64,000 bases of DNA from positions 15,780 to 79,779 of the forward strand of contig NZ_KB892009.1 in the NCBI RefSeq assembly GCF_000373645.1. Reading direction: 5' to 3'. A model generated the notes under the pieces. The model searched no databases, was not told the DNA's origin, and saw only the letters and a program-made list of their open reading frames with translations. The position numbers and the translations under genes were made by a program. Each line of letters starts with the position of its first letter. The first letter of the stretch is position 1. Positions 34,214 to 44,322 of the stretch are shown here, in pieces. The stretch is from Streptomyces sp. ATexAB-D23 (GTDB lineage: Bacteria > Actinomycetota > Actinomycetes > Streptomycetales > Streptomycetaceae).

Positions 34214-34318
34214 CTTCAACCTGACCTTTGGGGTACCAGGGGGTGGTTCCGGCTCCTACCCCGGTATTGACTTCAAAACTTGAAGACATAGTCTCTGCGG
34301 CGTCTACTTTGCCTTCAA
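34214..34318 (+). promoter_or_regulatory. glcP promoter region with CTTCAA operator repeats
   Basis: CTTCAA occurs at 34214, 34271 and 34313, and the copy at 34271 forms a perfect inverted repeat with TTGAAG (CTTCAA-AAC-TTGAAG, 34271-34285). That palindrome sits directly after TTGACT (34267-34272) and before TAGTCT (34289-34294), a possible promoter with a 16-bp spacer. A repressor bound there would block the promoter. Glucose-dependent induction is expected for this gene family. Confidence 0.55.
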
Positions 34319-34401
34319 GTGGTAGCTGGTAAGAAGTTGTGTACCACTGGGAGGAGCTCACCCCCCACGCCTGTCGTTGCGGCCAGGCATCAGGAGTTCA
34401 T

Positions 34402-35820
34402 GTGACCAGCACATCGCAGGGACCGGAGTCCGGAGCCAGGGCGGCCCACCCGGATCACCTCGGCCATGTCATCTTCATCACCGCCGCGGCCGCTATGGGT
34501 GGCTTCCTCTTCGGCTACGACAGCTCCGTCATCAACGGCGCCGTCGAGGCGATCCGCCACCGCTACGACATCGGCTCGGGCACGCTGGCCCAGGTCATCG
34601 CCATCGCCCTGATCGGCTGTGCGATCGGCGCCGCCACGGCCGGCCGCATCGCCGACCGCATCGGCCGCATCCGCTGCATGCAGATCGCCGCCGTCCTGTT
34701 CACCATCAGCGCCGTGGGCTCCGCGCTCCCGTTCGCGCTCTGGGACCTGGCGATGTGGCGCATCATCGGCGGCTTCGCGATCGGCATGGCCTCGGTGATC
34801 GGCCCCGCGTACATCGCCGAGGTCTCGCCGCCCGCCTACCGCGGCCGGCTCGGCTCCTTCCAGCAGGCCGCGATCGTCATCGGCATCGCCGTCTCCCAGC
34901 TGGTCAACTACGGCATCCTCCAGATCGCCGACGGCGACCAGCGCGGCAAGATCGCCGGGCTGGAGGCCTGGCAGTGGATGCTCGGCGTGATGGTCGTGCC
35001 CGCGGTCCTCTACGGGCTCCTCTCGTTCGCGATCCCCGAGTCGCCGCGCTTCCTGCTCTCCATCGGCAAGCGGGAGCGCGCCCGGAAGATCCTTGAAGAG
35101 GTCGAGGGCAAGAACGTCGACCTCGACGCGCGCGTCGAGGAGATCGAGACCGCGATGCGCCGCGAGCACAAGTCCAGCTTCAGGGACCTGCTCGGCAGCC
35201 GCTTCGGCTTCCTGCCCATCGTCTGGGTCGGCATCGGCCTCTCGGTGTTCCAGCAGCTCGTCGGCATCAACGTGGCCTTCTACTACTCGGCGACGCTGTG
35301 GCAGTCCGTCGGCATCGACCCGACCGACTCGTTCTTCTACTCGTTCACCACGTCGATCATCAACATCATCGGTACCGTCATCGCGATGGTCCTGGTGGAC
35401 CGGGTCGGCCGCCGCCCGCTCGCCCTCGCCGGCTCCTGCGGCATGGCCGTGGCCCTGGCCTTCGAGGCGTGGGCCTTCTCCGCCGACCTGGTCGACGGCA
35501 AGCTCCCCACCACCCAGGGCACGGTCGCACTCATCGCCGCCCACGTCTTCGTGCTCTTCTTCGCCCTGTCGTGGGGTGTCATCGTCTGGGTCTTCCTCGG
35601 AGAGATGTTCCCCAACCGCATCCGCGCCGCCGCGCTCGGCGTCGCCGCCTCCGCGCAGTGGATCGCCAACTGGGCGATCACCGCGAGCTTCCCGAGCCTC
35701 GCCGACTGGAACCTGTCGGGCACGTACATCATCTACGCCTGCTTCGCCACGCTCTCGATCCCCTTCGTCATCAAGTTCGTCAAGGAGACCAAGGGCAAGG
35801 CGCTGGAGGAGATGGGCTAA
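34402..35820 (+). CDS. glcP: Glucose permease GlcP (MFS sugar:H+ symporter)
   Basis: A 472-residue MFS transporter, very similar in sequence features to Streptomyces GlcP, the main glucose uptake system. Twelve membrane segments are predicted. Sugar-porter signatures are clear: GFLFGYDSSVINGA, GRIADRIGRIRCM, PAYIAEVSPPAYRGRLGS, PESPRFLL, VDRVGRRPLAL and VFLGEMFPNRIRAAALG. The GTG start has AGGAG 5 nt upstream. It is monocistronic, with an operator-rich promoter and a bidirectional terminator. GlcP homologues have near-identical duplicate genes in some species; only one copy is in this window. Confidence 0.95.
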   Translation: MTSTSQGPESGARAAHPDHLGHVIFITAAAAMGGFLFGYDSSVINGAVEAIRHRYDIGSGTLAQVIAIALIGCAIGAATAGRIADRIGRIRCMQIAAVLFTISAVGSALPFALWDLAMWRIIGGFAIGMASVIGPAYIAEVSPPAYRGRLGSFQQAAIVIGIAVSQLVNYGILQIADGDQRGKIAGLEAWQWMLGVMVVPAVLYGLLSFAIPESPRFLLSIGKRERARKILEEVEGKNVDLDARVEEIETAMRREHKSSFRDLLGSRFGFLPIVWVGIGLSVFQQLVGINVAFYYSATLWQSVGIDPTDSFFYSFTTSIINIIGTVIAMVLVDRVGRRPLALAGSCGMAVALAFEAWAFSADLVDGKLPTTQGTVALIAAHVFVLFFALSWGVIVWVFLGEMFPNRIRAAALGVAASAQWIANWAITASFPSLADWNLSGTYIIYACFATLSIPFVIKFVKETKGKALEEMG

Positions 35821-35846
35821 GACCCCGCTGCCCCCTCCTCGAAAAC

Positions 35847-35884
35847 CGTACGGCCCCGCGCGCGTCCGCGAGCGGGGCCGTACG
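35847..35884. terminator. Bidirectional terminator after glcP
   Basis: A perfect 13-bp stem (CGTACGGCCCCGC with GCGGGGCCGTACG) and 12-nt loop, preceded by an A run on the left. It lies between glcP and the convergent oxidoreductase gene. Confidence 0.85.
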
Positions 35885-35888
35885 CGCT

Positions 35889-36854
35889 TCACCCGCCGAC
35901 CGCCCCGCAGAACAGCCGCAGGCTCCGCCATCCCTCCTCCACCGGCATCCCGCCGCACAGCGGATGCAGCACCAGGCTGTCGAGTTCACCGGCCAGCCGC
36001 GCGCACGCCTTCGGGGTGACGACCCGGTAGACGCCCTCGTCCCGCAGCTCCGCCACCGTCGTCGCCGCCGAGCGCACGGCCGAGCGGATCCCGGCGGACT
36101 GCCAGGAGGCGTACGTACGTGCCTCGTGCAGGAAATGCTCCCCGTACGCGGCCCACGTGCGGTCCGGGTCGTCGGACACGTGCAGCAGCGGCGTCTCGGC
36201 CGACGGCATCATGCAGAACCCCTCCGTGCCGTGCACCGCGCGCTGCTCGTGGTAGTACGCCTCCAGCTCCGGCAGATGCGCGCTCGGGAACAGCGGCAGC
36301 CCCAGCCTGGCCGCCCGCCGCGCCGCCGCCCGCGAGCTGCCGCCCACCAGCAGCAGCGGATGCGGACGGGTGAACGGGCGCGGGGTGACCGTCACCGTAC
36401 GGCCCCGGAACTCGAAGGGCTCCCCGCTCCACGCCGTCAGCAGCGTCTCCAGCAGCTCGTCCTGGAGCCGGCCGCGCCCCGCCCACTCGACGCCCGCCCG
36501 CTCGTACTCCTCGCGCCGGTAACCGATCCCCACCACCGTGGCCAGCCGGCCCGCGCTCAGCAGATCGAGCACCGCGATGTCCTCGGCCAGCCGCAGCGGG
36601 TCGTGCAGCGGGCCGATGACCGCCGAGACGGTCACCGCGATCCGGCGTGTCGCGCCGAACACGGCCGCCGCGAGGACGAAGGGGGAGGGCAGCCAGGAGT
36701 TCGCGGCCCCGTGGTGCTCCTCGGTCTGGACGGTGTCCACGCCGTGCGCGTCGGCGTACGCGGCCATCTCCAGGGCCGCGCGGTACCGGGCCGAGAGGGC
36801 GGCGGGCGTGGCGCCCGGAGCGACGAGGTTGAACCGTACGACGGTGAAGGCCAT
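35889..36854 (-). CDS. LLM class flavin-dependent oxidoreductase
   Basis: A 321-residue luciferase-like monooxygenase-fold protein. GVDTVQTEEHHGAANSWLPSP (about residues 38-58) and SAGRLATVVGIGYRREEYERAG are family signatures. It should use FMN or F420; the sequence alone does not decide which, although cofC in this window shows the F420 pathway is present. It is preceded by an NCS1 permease gene on the same strand. Substrate unknown. Confidence 0.85.
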   Translation of the reverse strand: MAFTVVRFNLVAPGATPAALSARYRAALEMAAYADAHGVDTVQTEEHHGAANSWLPSPFVLAAAVFGATRRIAVTVSAVIGPLHDPLRLAEDIAVLDLLSAGRLATVVGIGYRREEYERAGVEWAGRGRLQDELLETLLTAWSGEPFEFRGRTVTVTPRPFTRPHPLLLVGGSSRAAARRAARLGLPLFPSAHLPELEAYYHEQRAVHGTEGFCMMPSAETPLLHVSDDPDRTWAAYGEHFLHEARTYASWQSAGIRSAVRSAATTVAELRDEGVYRVVTPKACARLAGELDSLVLHPLCGGMPVEEGWRSLRLFCGAVGG

Positions 36855-36911
36855 GACGCGGGTCCCCTTCGGGCGGGCCGGGACGGGGCCGCGACCATAA
36901 CTGACGATGCG

Positions 36912-38306
36912 TCAAATGTGGAGGGGTGCGGCGACCCCGCGGCCCCGCCCCGGGCGCGGCAGCGCCGCGTACAGGCCACCGGAGACGAGGACCGTGACCG
37001 CCCAGCCCAGGCCGCTGCGCCCCGGCCAGGTCCCGGCGAGCGGGCCGGTGAACCACTCCACGCCCGTGAAGAGCAGCCCCACCGCCAGACCGGCCGCCCA
37101 GGCCGCGACGGCGGTCCAGGCGACGCCGCCCGTGTACCAGTAGGCGCTGGCGGGAGTGGTGTCCATGAGTGCCACCGGATCGTAGGAACGGCCGCGCAGC
37201 ATGTCCGTCGCGAAGACCCCGATCCAGGCCGAGAACGTCACCGCGAGCAGATTCAGGAAGGAGACGAACGACTCGATGAAACTGCTCGCCACCATCATCA
37301 GGAGCGCTCCCAGGAACAGGCTGATCGCCGCGTTCACCCCGACGGCCCAGGCGCGCGGGAGCGAGAACCCGAGGGTCTGCGCGGTGAATCCGGCCGAGTA
37401 CATCGACATCGCGTTGATGAGCACCATGCCGGTGATGGTGACGATGAGATACGGAACGGAGAGCCAGGTCGGCAGCAGCGCGCCGATGAAGGAGACCGGG
37501 TCACCGGTCACGGCCAGGGCCGGAGTCGCCTCCGCCATCACCGCGCCCATCAGCACCATCGGCAGCAGCACCACGGCCGCCCCGCCCACGGTGAACGCGA
37601 CCAGGGCCGGGCCCGGGGCGGTGCGGGGCAGATAGCGGGTGAAATCCGGTCCGGACGGGGCCCAGCTGATCCCGCCGGCCGTCAGGATCCCGACGCCCGC
37701 GATCACCATCGACGCCGGCCCTGGAGGCCGGTCCAGCACCAGCCGCCAGGGCGCCGTGACCGCCAGATGCCCCAGCACCAGGACGCTGAAGGCGCCGAAG
37801 AGGTACGCCGACCAGGTGCAGCACACCCGCAGCGCCCGCAGCCCCAGCCCCGACAGCAGGAAGCTGCCGGCGACGAAGGCGAGCAGCGTCCCCATGATCA
37901 GCGTGGGCGTGGTCCGTACGTCGAACAGCACATCGCCCACGGTCAGCAGGGCGTACGCCCCGGTGACCGCGTTCATCGTCTCCCAGCCCCACCGCGCGAC
38001 CCAGATCAGCGCCCCCGGTGCCAGGTTGCCGCGCTGGCCGAAGACCGCCCGGGACAGCGCCATGCCGGGGGCGCCGCCGCGCTTCCCCGCCACCGAGACG
38101 AAGCCCACCAGGCCGAACGAGACGAGCGGCGCGGTGACCGCCACGACCAGCACCTGCCAGAAGCTCAGCCGGTTGAGCACGACGAGCCCCGCGCCGACGG
38201 TGAGCAGCAGCACCGTCATGTTCGCCGCGGCCCAGGTGGGGAAGAGGGCACGGACCCGGCCGGTGCGCTCCTCGTCGGGCACGGGGTCCAGGCCACGGGT
38301 CTCCAC
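36912..38306 (-). CDS. NCS1 family nucleobase/cation symporter
   Basis: A 464-residue transporter with about 12 membrane segments. WAAANMTVLLLTVGAGLVV and VARWGWETMNAVTGAYALL match the cytosine/purine/allantoin permease family, with GISWAPSGPDFTRYLPR in the middle. The start is uncertain: GTG at 38306 gives VETRGLDPVPDEERTGRV, the usual polar N-terminus, but the ribosome site is weak. The LLM oxidoreductase gene follows 57 bp later, so uptake of a ring compound and its oxidation may be linked. It is divergent from ftsY. Confidence 0.88.
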   Translation of the reverse strand: METRGLDPVPDEERTGRVRALFPTWAAANMTVLLLTVGAGLVVLNRLSFWQVLVVAVTAPLVSFGLVGFVSVAGKRGGAPGMALSRAVFGQRGNLAPGALIWVARWGWETMNAVTGAYALLTVGDVLFDVRTTPTLIMGTLLAFVAGSFLLSGLGLRALRVCCTWSAYLFGAFSVLVLGHLAVTAPWRLVLDRPPGPASMVIAGVGILTAGGISWAPSGPDFTRYLPRTAPGPALVAFTVGGAAVVLLPMVLMGAVMAEATPALAVTGDPVSFIGALLPTWLSVPYLIVTITGMVLINAMSMYSAGFTAQTLGFSLPRAWAVGVNAAISLFLGALLMMVASSFIESFVSFLNLLAVTFSAWIGVFATDMLRGRSYDPVALMDTTPASAYWYTGGVAWTAVAAWAAGLAVGLLFTGVEWFTGPLAGTWPGRSGLGWAVTVLVSGGLYAALPRPGRGRGVAAPLHI

Positions 38307-38430
38307 GGCCAGGATCGTACCTTTCCGGCATACAGCGCATAACGAACGCGGGAGCGCGCGCCCCTCCGGCTCTGCGCCGGACCCCACCCTTCCCCGATTG
38401 CCGGGCCGGGTGACTGATACTGGGTGGGTT

Positions 38431-39630
38431 ATGGAATTCGTCATCCTTGCTGTAGTCATCGCCCTGGTCGCGGTCGGCGTGATCAGCGGGCTCGTGGTCA
38501 GCAGCCGCAAGAAGAAGCAGCTGCCCCCGGCACCGTCGAGCACGCCGACCATCACTCCTCCCGCCGAGCCCCATGTCGGCGAGGAGGCCGAAACGCCGCG
38601 CGAGGAATCGCGCCGCACCATCGAGGAGGCCGGAGCCCCGCCCGCCGAGGCCGCCCCCGAGACCGCCGAACCGGAGGCGCCCGCAGCTCCCGCGCTCGAC
38701 GTCCCCGAGCCCACCGCGGGCCGGCTCGTACGGCTGCGGGCCCGCCTCGCCCGCTCGCAGAACACTCTCGGCAAGGGGCTGCTCGCGCTCCTGTCCCGGG
38801 ACAACCTCGACGAGGACACCTGGGAGGAGATCGAGGACACCCTCCTCACCGCCGACGTCGGCGTCGCCCCCACCCAGGAACTGGTGGAACGGCTCCGCGA
38901 GCGCGTCCGCGTGCTCGGCACCCGTACCCCCGAGGAGCTGCGCGCCCTGCTGCGCGAGGAACTGCTCACGCTGCTCGGCACCGACTTCGACCGCGCCGTC
39001 AAGACGGAGGGCGGTCTGGAGACCCCCGGCGTCGTGATGGTCGTCGGGGTCAACGGCACCGGCAAGACCACCACCACCGGCAAGCTGGCCCGGGTGCTCG
39101 TCGCCGACGGCCGCAGCGTCGTGCTCGGCGCGGCCGACACCTTCCGCGCCGCCGCCGCCGACCAGCTCCAGACCTGGGGCGAGCGCGTCGGGGCCCGTAC
39201 CGTGCGCGGACCCGAGGGCGGCGACCCGGCGTCCATCGCCTTCGACGCCGTCAAGGAGGGCATCGCCGAGGGCGCCGACGTCGTGCTCATCGACACCGCG
39301 GGCCGGCTGCACACCAAGACCGGCCTGATGGACGAGCTGGGCAAGGTCAAGCGGGTCGTGGAGAAGCACGGCCCCCTTGACGAGGTCCTGCTCGTCCTCG
39401 ACGCCACCACCGGGCAGAACGGTCTGGTGCAGGCGCGGGTCTTCGCCGAGGTCGTCGCCATCACCGGCATCGTCCTCACCAAGCTCGACGGCACCGCCAA
39501 GGGCGGCATCGTCATCGCCGTCCAGCGCGAGCTGGGCGTACCGGTCAAGCTCGTCGGACTCGGCGAGGGGCCGGACGACCTCGCTCCGTTCGAACCGGAA
39601 GCGTTCGTGGACGCCCTGATCGGGGACTGA
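38431..39630 (+). CDS. ftsY: Signal recognition particle receptor FtsY
   Basis: A 399-residue SRP receptor GTPase. An N-terminal membrane anchor (residues 4-24, [16 protein letters not shown]) is followed by an acidic Glu/Ala/Pro-rich linker to about residue 100, then the N domain and the GTPase G domain: [15 protein letters not shown] (G1), [20 protein letters not shown] (G3) and [10 protein letters not shown] (G4). It partners Ffh, encoded about 7 kb downstream, to target membrane proteins to SecYEG. A strong terminator follows. Confidence 0.96.
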   Translation: MEFVILAVVIALVAVGVISGLVVSSRKKKQLPPAPSSTPTITPPAEPHVGEEAETPREESRRTIEEAGAPPAEAAPETAEPEAPAAPALDVPEPTAGRLVRLRARLARSQNTLGKGLLALLSRDNLDEDTWEEIEDTLLTADVGVAPTQELVERLRERVRVLGTRTPEELRALLREELLTLLGTDFDRAVKTEGGLETPGVVMVVGVNGTGKTTTTGKLARVLVADGRSVVLGAADTFRAAAADQLQTWGERVGARTVRGPEGGDPASIAFDAVKEGIAEGADVVLIDTAGRLHTKTGLMDELGKVKRVVEKHGPLDEVLLVLDATTGQNGLVQARVFAEVVAITGIVLTKLDGTAKGGIVIAVQRELGVPVKLVGLGEGPDDLAPFEPEAFVDALIGD

Positions 39631-39650
39631 CCCGGCCGGGCACGACGCAC

Positions 39651-39685
39651 GGAGCCCGGCCGCACACGCTGTGCGGCCGGGCTCC
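39651..39685. terminator. Bidirectional terminator after ftsY
   Basis: A perfect 15-bp stem (GGAGCCCGGCCGCAC with GTGCGGCCGGGCTCC) and 5-nt loop between ftsY and the convergent Prim-Pol-like gene. Confidence 0.85.
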
Positions 39686-39705
39686 GCGCTGTTGTCGGAC
39701 CCCGC

Positions 39706-40365
39706 TCAGGCGCAGGGGGCCGCCCAGCGGTGGCAGAGGTAGGCCAGCGTGCCGAGCAGCAGCCGGGCCTCGGGCGGCCGGGCGCTGTCCGGTCCGGGCG
39801 GCCGCAGCCAGCGCACCGGACCGAGGCCGCCCCGGTCCGAGGGCGGCGCGGTGATGTGGCTGCCGGGGCCGAGCGCCCGCAGGTCGAGCCCCGCGTCGTC
39901 CCAGCCCATCCGGTACAGCAGCCCGGGAAGCTCGTCGGCGGCGCCCGGGGCGACGAAGAACTGCGCGCGTCCCTGCGGGGTCACCGCGACCGGGCCCAGC
40001 GGCAGGCCCATCCGCTCCATCCGCACCAGGGCCCGGCGCCCGGCCGCCTCCGCCACGTCGAGCACGTCGAAGCTGCGGCCCACCGGGAGCAGCATCGAGG
40101 CGCCCGGCACCTCGGCCCAGGCGCGCGCCGCCGCGTCGAGCGTCGTCCCGGCCGGCACCTCGGGCGCGAAGTCCAGCGGATGCGCGCCCGGGGCGGCGCA
40201 GCCGGTGTCCCCGCACGAGCAGGCGCCGTCCGCGGCGCGGGCGCCCGGCACGACGGCCCAGCCCCACAGGCCGGTGTACTCCGCCACCGCGGTGCCGCCG
40301 ACGGCACGGCCGCGGCGCCGCGCTCCGGTTCGCATTTCGCGGATGCCGCCGATCGTGAAGCCCAT
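39706..40365 (-). CDS. Bifunctional DNA primase/polymerase N-terminal domain-like protein
   Basis: A 219-residue protein. LWGWAVVPGARAADGACSC and GDTGCAAPGAHPLDF resemble the start of Prim-Pol domains, including the Cys cluster. The remainder keeps the fold pattern (GRSFDVLDVAEAAG) but I cannot identify the full set of catalytic acidic and His residues, so polymerase activity is doubtful. ATG at 40365 has GGAGGGGG just upstream. It is conserved next to nsdA in Streptomyces as I recall. Role unknown. Confidence 0.75.
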   Translation of the reverse strand: MGFTIGGIREMRTGARRRGRAVGGTAVAEYTGLWGWAVVPGARAADGACSCGDTGCAAPGAHPLDFAPEVPAGTTLDAAARAWAEVPGASMLLPVGRSFDVLDVAEAAGRRALVRMERMGLPLGPVAVTPQGRAQFFVAPGAADELPGLLYRMGWDDAGLDLRALGPGSHITAPPSDRGGLGPVRWLRPPGPDSARPPEARLLLGTLAYLCHRWAAPCA

Positions 40366-40726
40366 GCCCCCTCCAACGGGTCCAACTCGCCGGTGGTTAC
40401 GAACGGGAGCGCACAACCGCCCGCGCGCCCCCGGACGCATCCCTGCGCCTCCTGCTGATCGCCCTGTCAAGTGAATCGCGCCCCGTGCGGGTGGCGTTCA
40501 GTCGAAGGGGTGGCGAATGGTGGCGATTGTGCAAAGGCGGTCGCCGGGCCCGTGATCGTAGGATTACCGTCGGTACACGAACCGTGGAAGTATGTGCGCC
40601 CACGGGTATGCCGGAGGCAACCCGATTTCCTGTTCGATCGGGTGCAACGCCCGTACGGGCACAATGAGTTCGGGGCATTCTGATAGTGCTTCGCGCGACA
40701 GTATTCGGCGGGATGGGGGCGTTCCA
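40366..40726. other. 361-bp intergenic region before nsdA
   Basis: It separates the divergent Prim-Pol-like and nsdA genes. An unusually AT-richer patch at about 40480-40600 (GTGAATCGCGC, GTGGCGATTGTGCAAAG) may hold promoters, but no clear hexamer pair or palindrome was found. The frame of nsdA is open into this region from an ATG at 40592 without a ribosome site. Confidence 0.4.
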
Positions 40727-42202
40727 GTGAGTGGCAGCGGCGCAGGCGATTCGAATGCCGGTAAGCGCCCGAATGGGCAGTTGGGATCGTGGTTCGTACG
40801 CAGTGGCTGGTCGAAGGGTGAGCTGGCGCGGCAGGTGAACCGCAGGGCGCGGCAGATGGGCGCCCACCACATCAGCACCGACACTTCCCGGGTGCGGCGC
40901 TGGCTCGACGGCGAGCAGCCGCGCGAGCCGATCCCGCGCATCCTGTCCGAGCTGTTCTCGGAGCGCTTCGGCAGCGTCGTCGCCGTCGAGGACCTGGGGC
41001 TGCGCACGCCGCACCAGGCGCCCTCCGTGGCGGGGGTGGACCTGCCCTGGGCGGGCCCGCAGACCGTCGCCCTGCTCAGCGAGTTCTCGCGCAGCGACCT
41101 GATGCTCGCCCGCCGTGGCTTCCTCGGCAGCTCCCTCACCCTCGCCGCGGGCCCCGCGCTCGTCGAGCCGATGCAGCGCTGGCTGGTGCCGGTCGCCTCC
41201 GCCGCGCCGGCCGAGCCGGAGCCCGCTGACGCCTCCCGCCGCCCGTCCCGGCTCTCCGGGCCCGAGCTGGACCTGCTGGAGTCGACCACCGCGATGTTCC
41301 GCCAGTGGGACGCGCAGTGCGGCGGCGGGCTGCGCCGCAAGGCCGTCGTCGGCCAGCTCCACGAGGTCACCGACCTGCTCCAGGAGCCGCAGCCGGCCGC
41401 CACCGCCAAGCGCCTGTTCCGGTGCGCGGCCGAACTGGCCGAGCTGGCCGGCTGGATGAGCTACGACGTCGGCCTCCAGCCCACCGCGCAGAAGTACTTC
41501 GTGCTCGCCCTGCACGCCTCCAAGGAGGCCGGCGACAAGCCGCTCGGCTCGTACGTCCTGTCCAGCATGAGCCGGCAGATGATCCACCTCGGCCGCCCGG
41601 ACGACGCCCTGGAGCTGATCCACCTCGCCCAGTACGGCAGCCGGGACTGCGCGACGCCGCGCACCCAGGCCATGCTGTACGCGATGGAGGCCCGCGCCTA
41701 CGCCAACATGGGCCAGCCCAGCAAGTGCAAGCGGGCCGTCCGCATGGCCGAGGACACCTTCCTCGACGCCGGCATCGACGGCGAGCCCGAGCCCGACTGG
41801 ATCCGCTTCTTCTCCGAGGCCGAGCTGAACGGCGAGAACTCGCACTCCTTCCGCGACCTGGCCTACGTGGCGGGCCGCAGCCCCACCTACGCCTCGCTCG
41901 CCGAGCCCGTCATGCGGCGGGCCGTCCAGCTCTTCGGCGAGGACGACGAGCACCAGCGTTCGTACGCGCTCAATCTGATCGGCCTCGCCACGGTGCACCT
42001 CCTCAAGGGCGAGCCCGAGGAGTCCACCGCGCCGGCGGAGAAGGCGCTGCGCGTCGCCAAGAAGGTCCGCTCCGAGCGCGTCAACACGCGGCTCCGCAAG
42101 ACCGTCGACACCGCCGCCAGGGACTTCGGGGACGTACCCGAGGTCGCCCGGCTCACCGAACTCCTCATCGAACAACTGCCCGAAACCGTGGAAGCCGTCT
42201 AG
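40727..42202 (+). CDS. nsdA: NsdA-type negative regulator of development
   Basis: A 491-residue regulator found in Streptomyces; disruption of nsdA in S. coelicolor is reported to increase antibiotic production and sporulation. The N-terminal region (WFVRSGWSKGELARQVNRRA and TDTSRVRRWLDGEQPREPIP) looks like a helix-turn-helix Xre-like domain. The rest is TPR-like helices (for example RQMIHLGRPDDALELIHLAQ). The GTG at 40727 is chosen because GGGGGC lies upstream and VSGSGAGDSNAGKRPNGQLG matches the known N-terminus as I recall. An ATG at 40664 would add 21 residues. Confidence 0.88.
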   Translation: MSGSGAGDSNAGKRPNGQLGSWFVRSGWSKGELARQVNRRARQMGAHHISTDTSRVRRWLDGEQPREPIPRILSELFSERFGSVVAVEDLGLRTPHQAPSVAGVDLPWAGPQTVALLSEFSRSDLMLARRGFLGSSLTLAAGPALVEPMQRWLVPVASAAPAEPEPADASRRPSRLSGPELDLLESTTAMFRQWDAQCGGGLRRKAVVGQLHEVTDLLQEPQPAATAKRLFRCAAELAELAGWMSYDVGLQPTAQKYFVLALHASKEAGDKPLGSYVLSSMSRQMIHLGRPDDALELIHLAQYGSRDCATPRTQAMLYAMEARAYANMGQPSKCKRAVRMAEDTFLDAGIDGEPEPDWIRFFSEAELNGENSHSFRDLAYVAGRSPTYASLAEPVMRRAVQLFGEDDEHQRSYALNLIGLATVHLLKGEPEESTAPAEKALRVAKKVRSERVNTRLRKTVDTAARDFGDVPEVARLTELLIEQLPETVEAV

Positions 42203-42409
42203 CGACCACGGAGAGGCCCCTCAGACCCCGGCCACGACGATCACCCCGCACAGACCGACTTCGGCTCCCCCCATTGCCAGGTCAACGGGTGATCGCCGTG
42301 GCCGGTTCGTGTGGTCGTTCCCCCGCCGGAGCGTCGTAACCGCACCGTATGCGGCCCGAGCCGCAGAGTGGGCGCGAGCGTGGGCACGGCGCGGGCGGTT
42401 CATGGGGAC

Positions 42410-44273
<1,864 letters not shown>

Positions 44274-44322
44274 CCGGTCCGGTCCACCGATTTCGTACCG
44301 TCGCACACGGAAGGGCAGCTGG

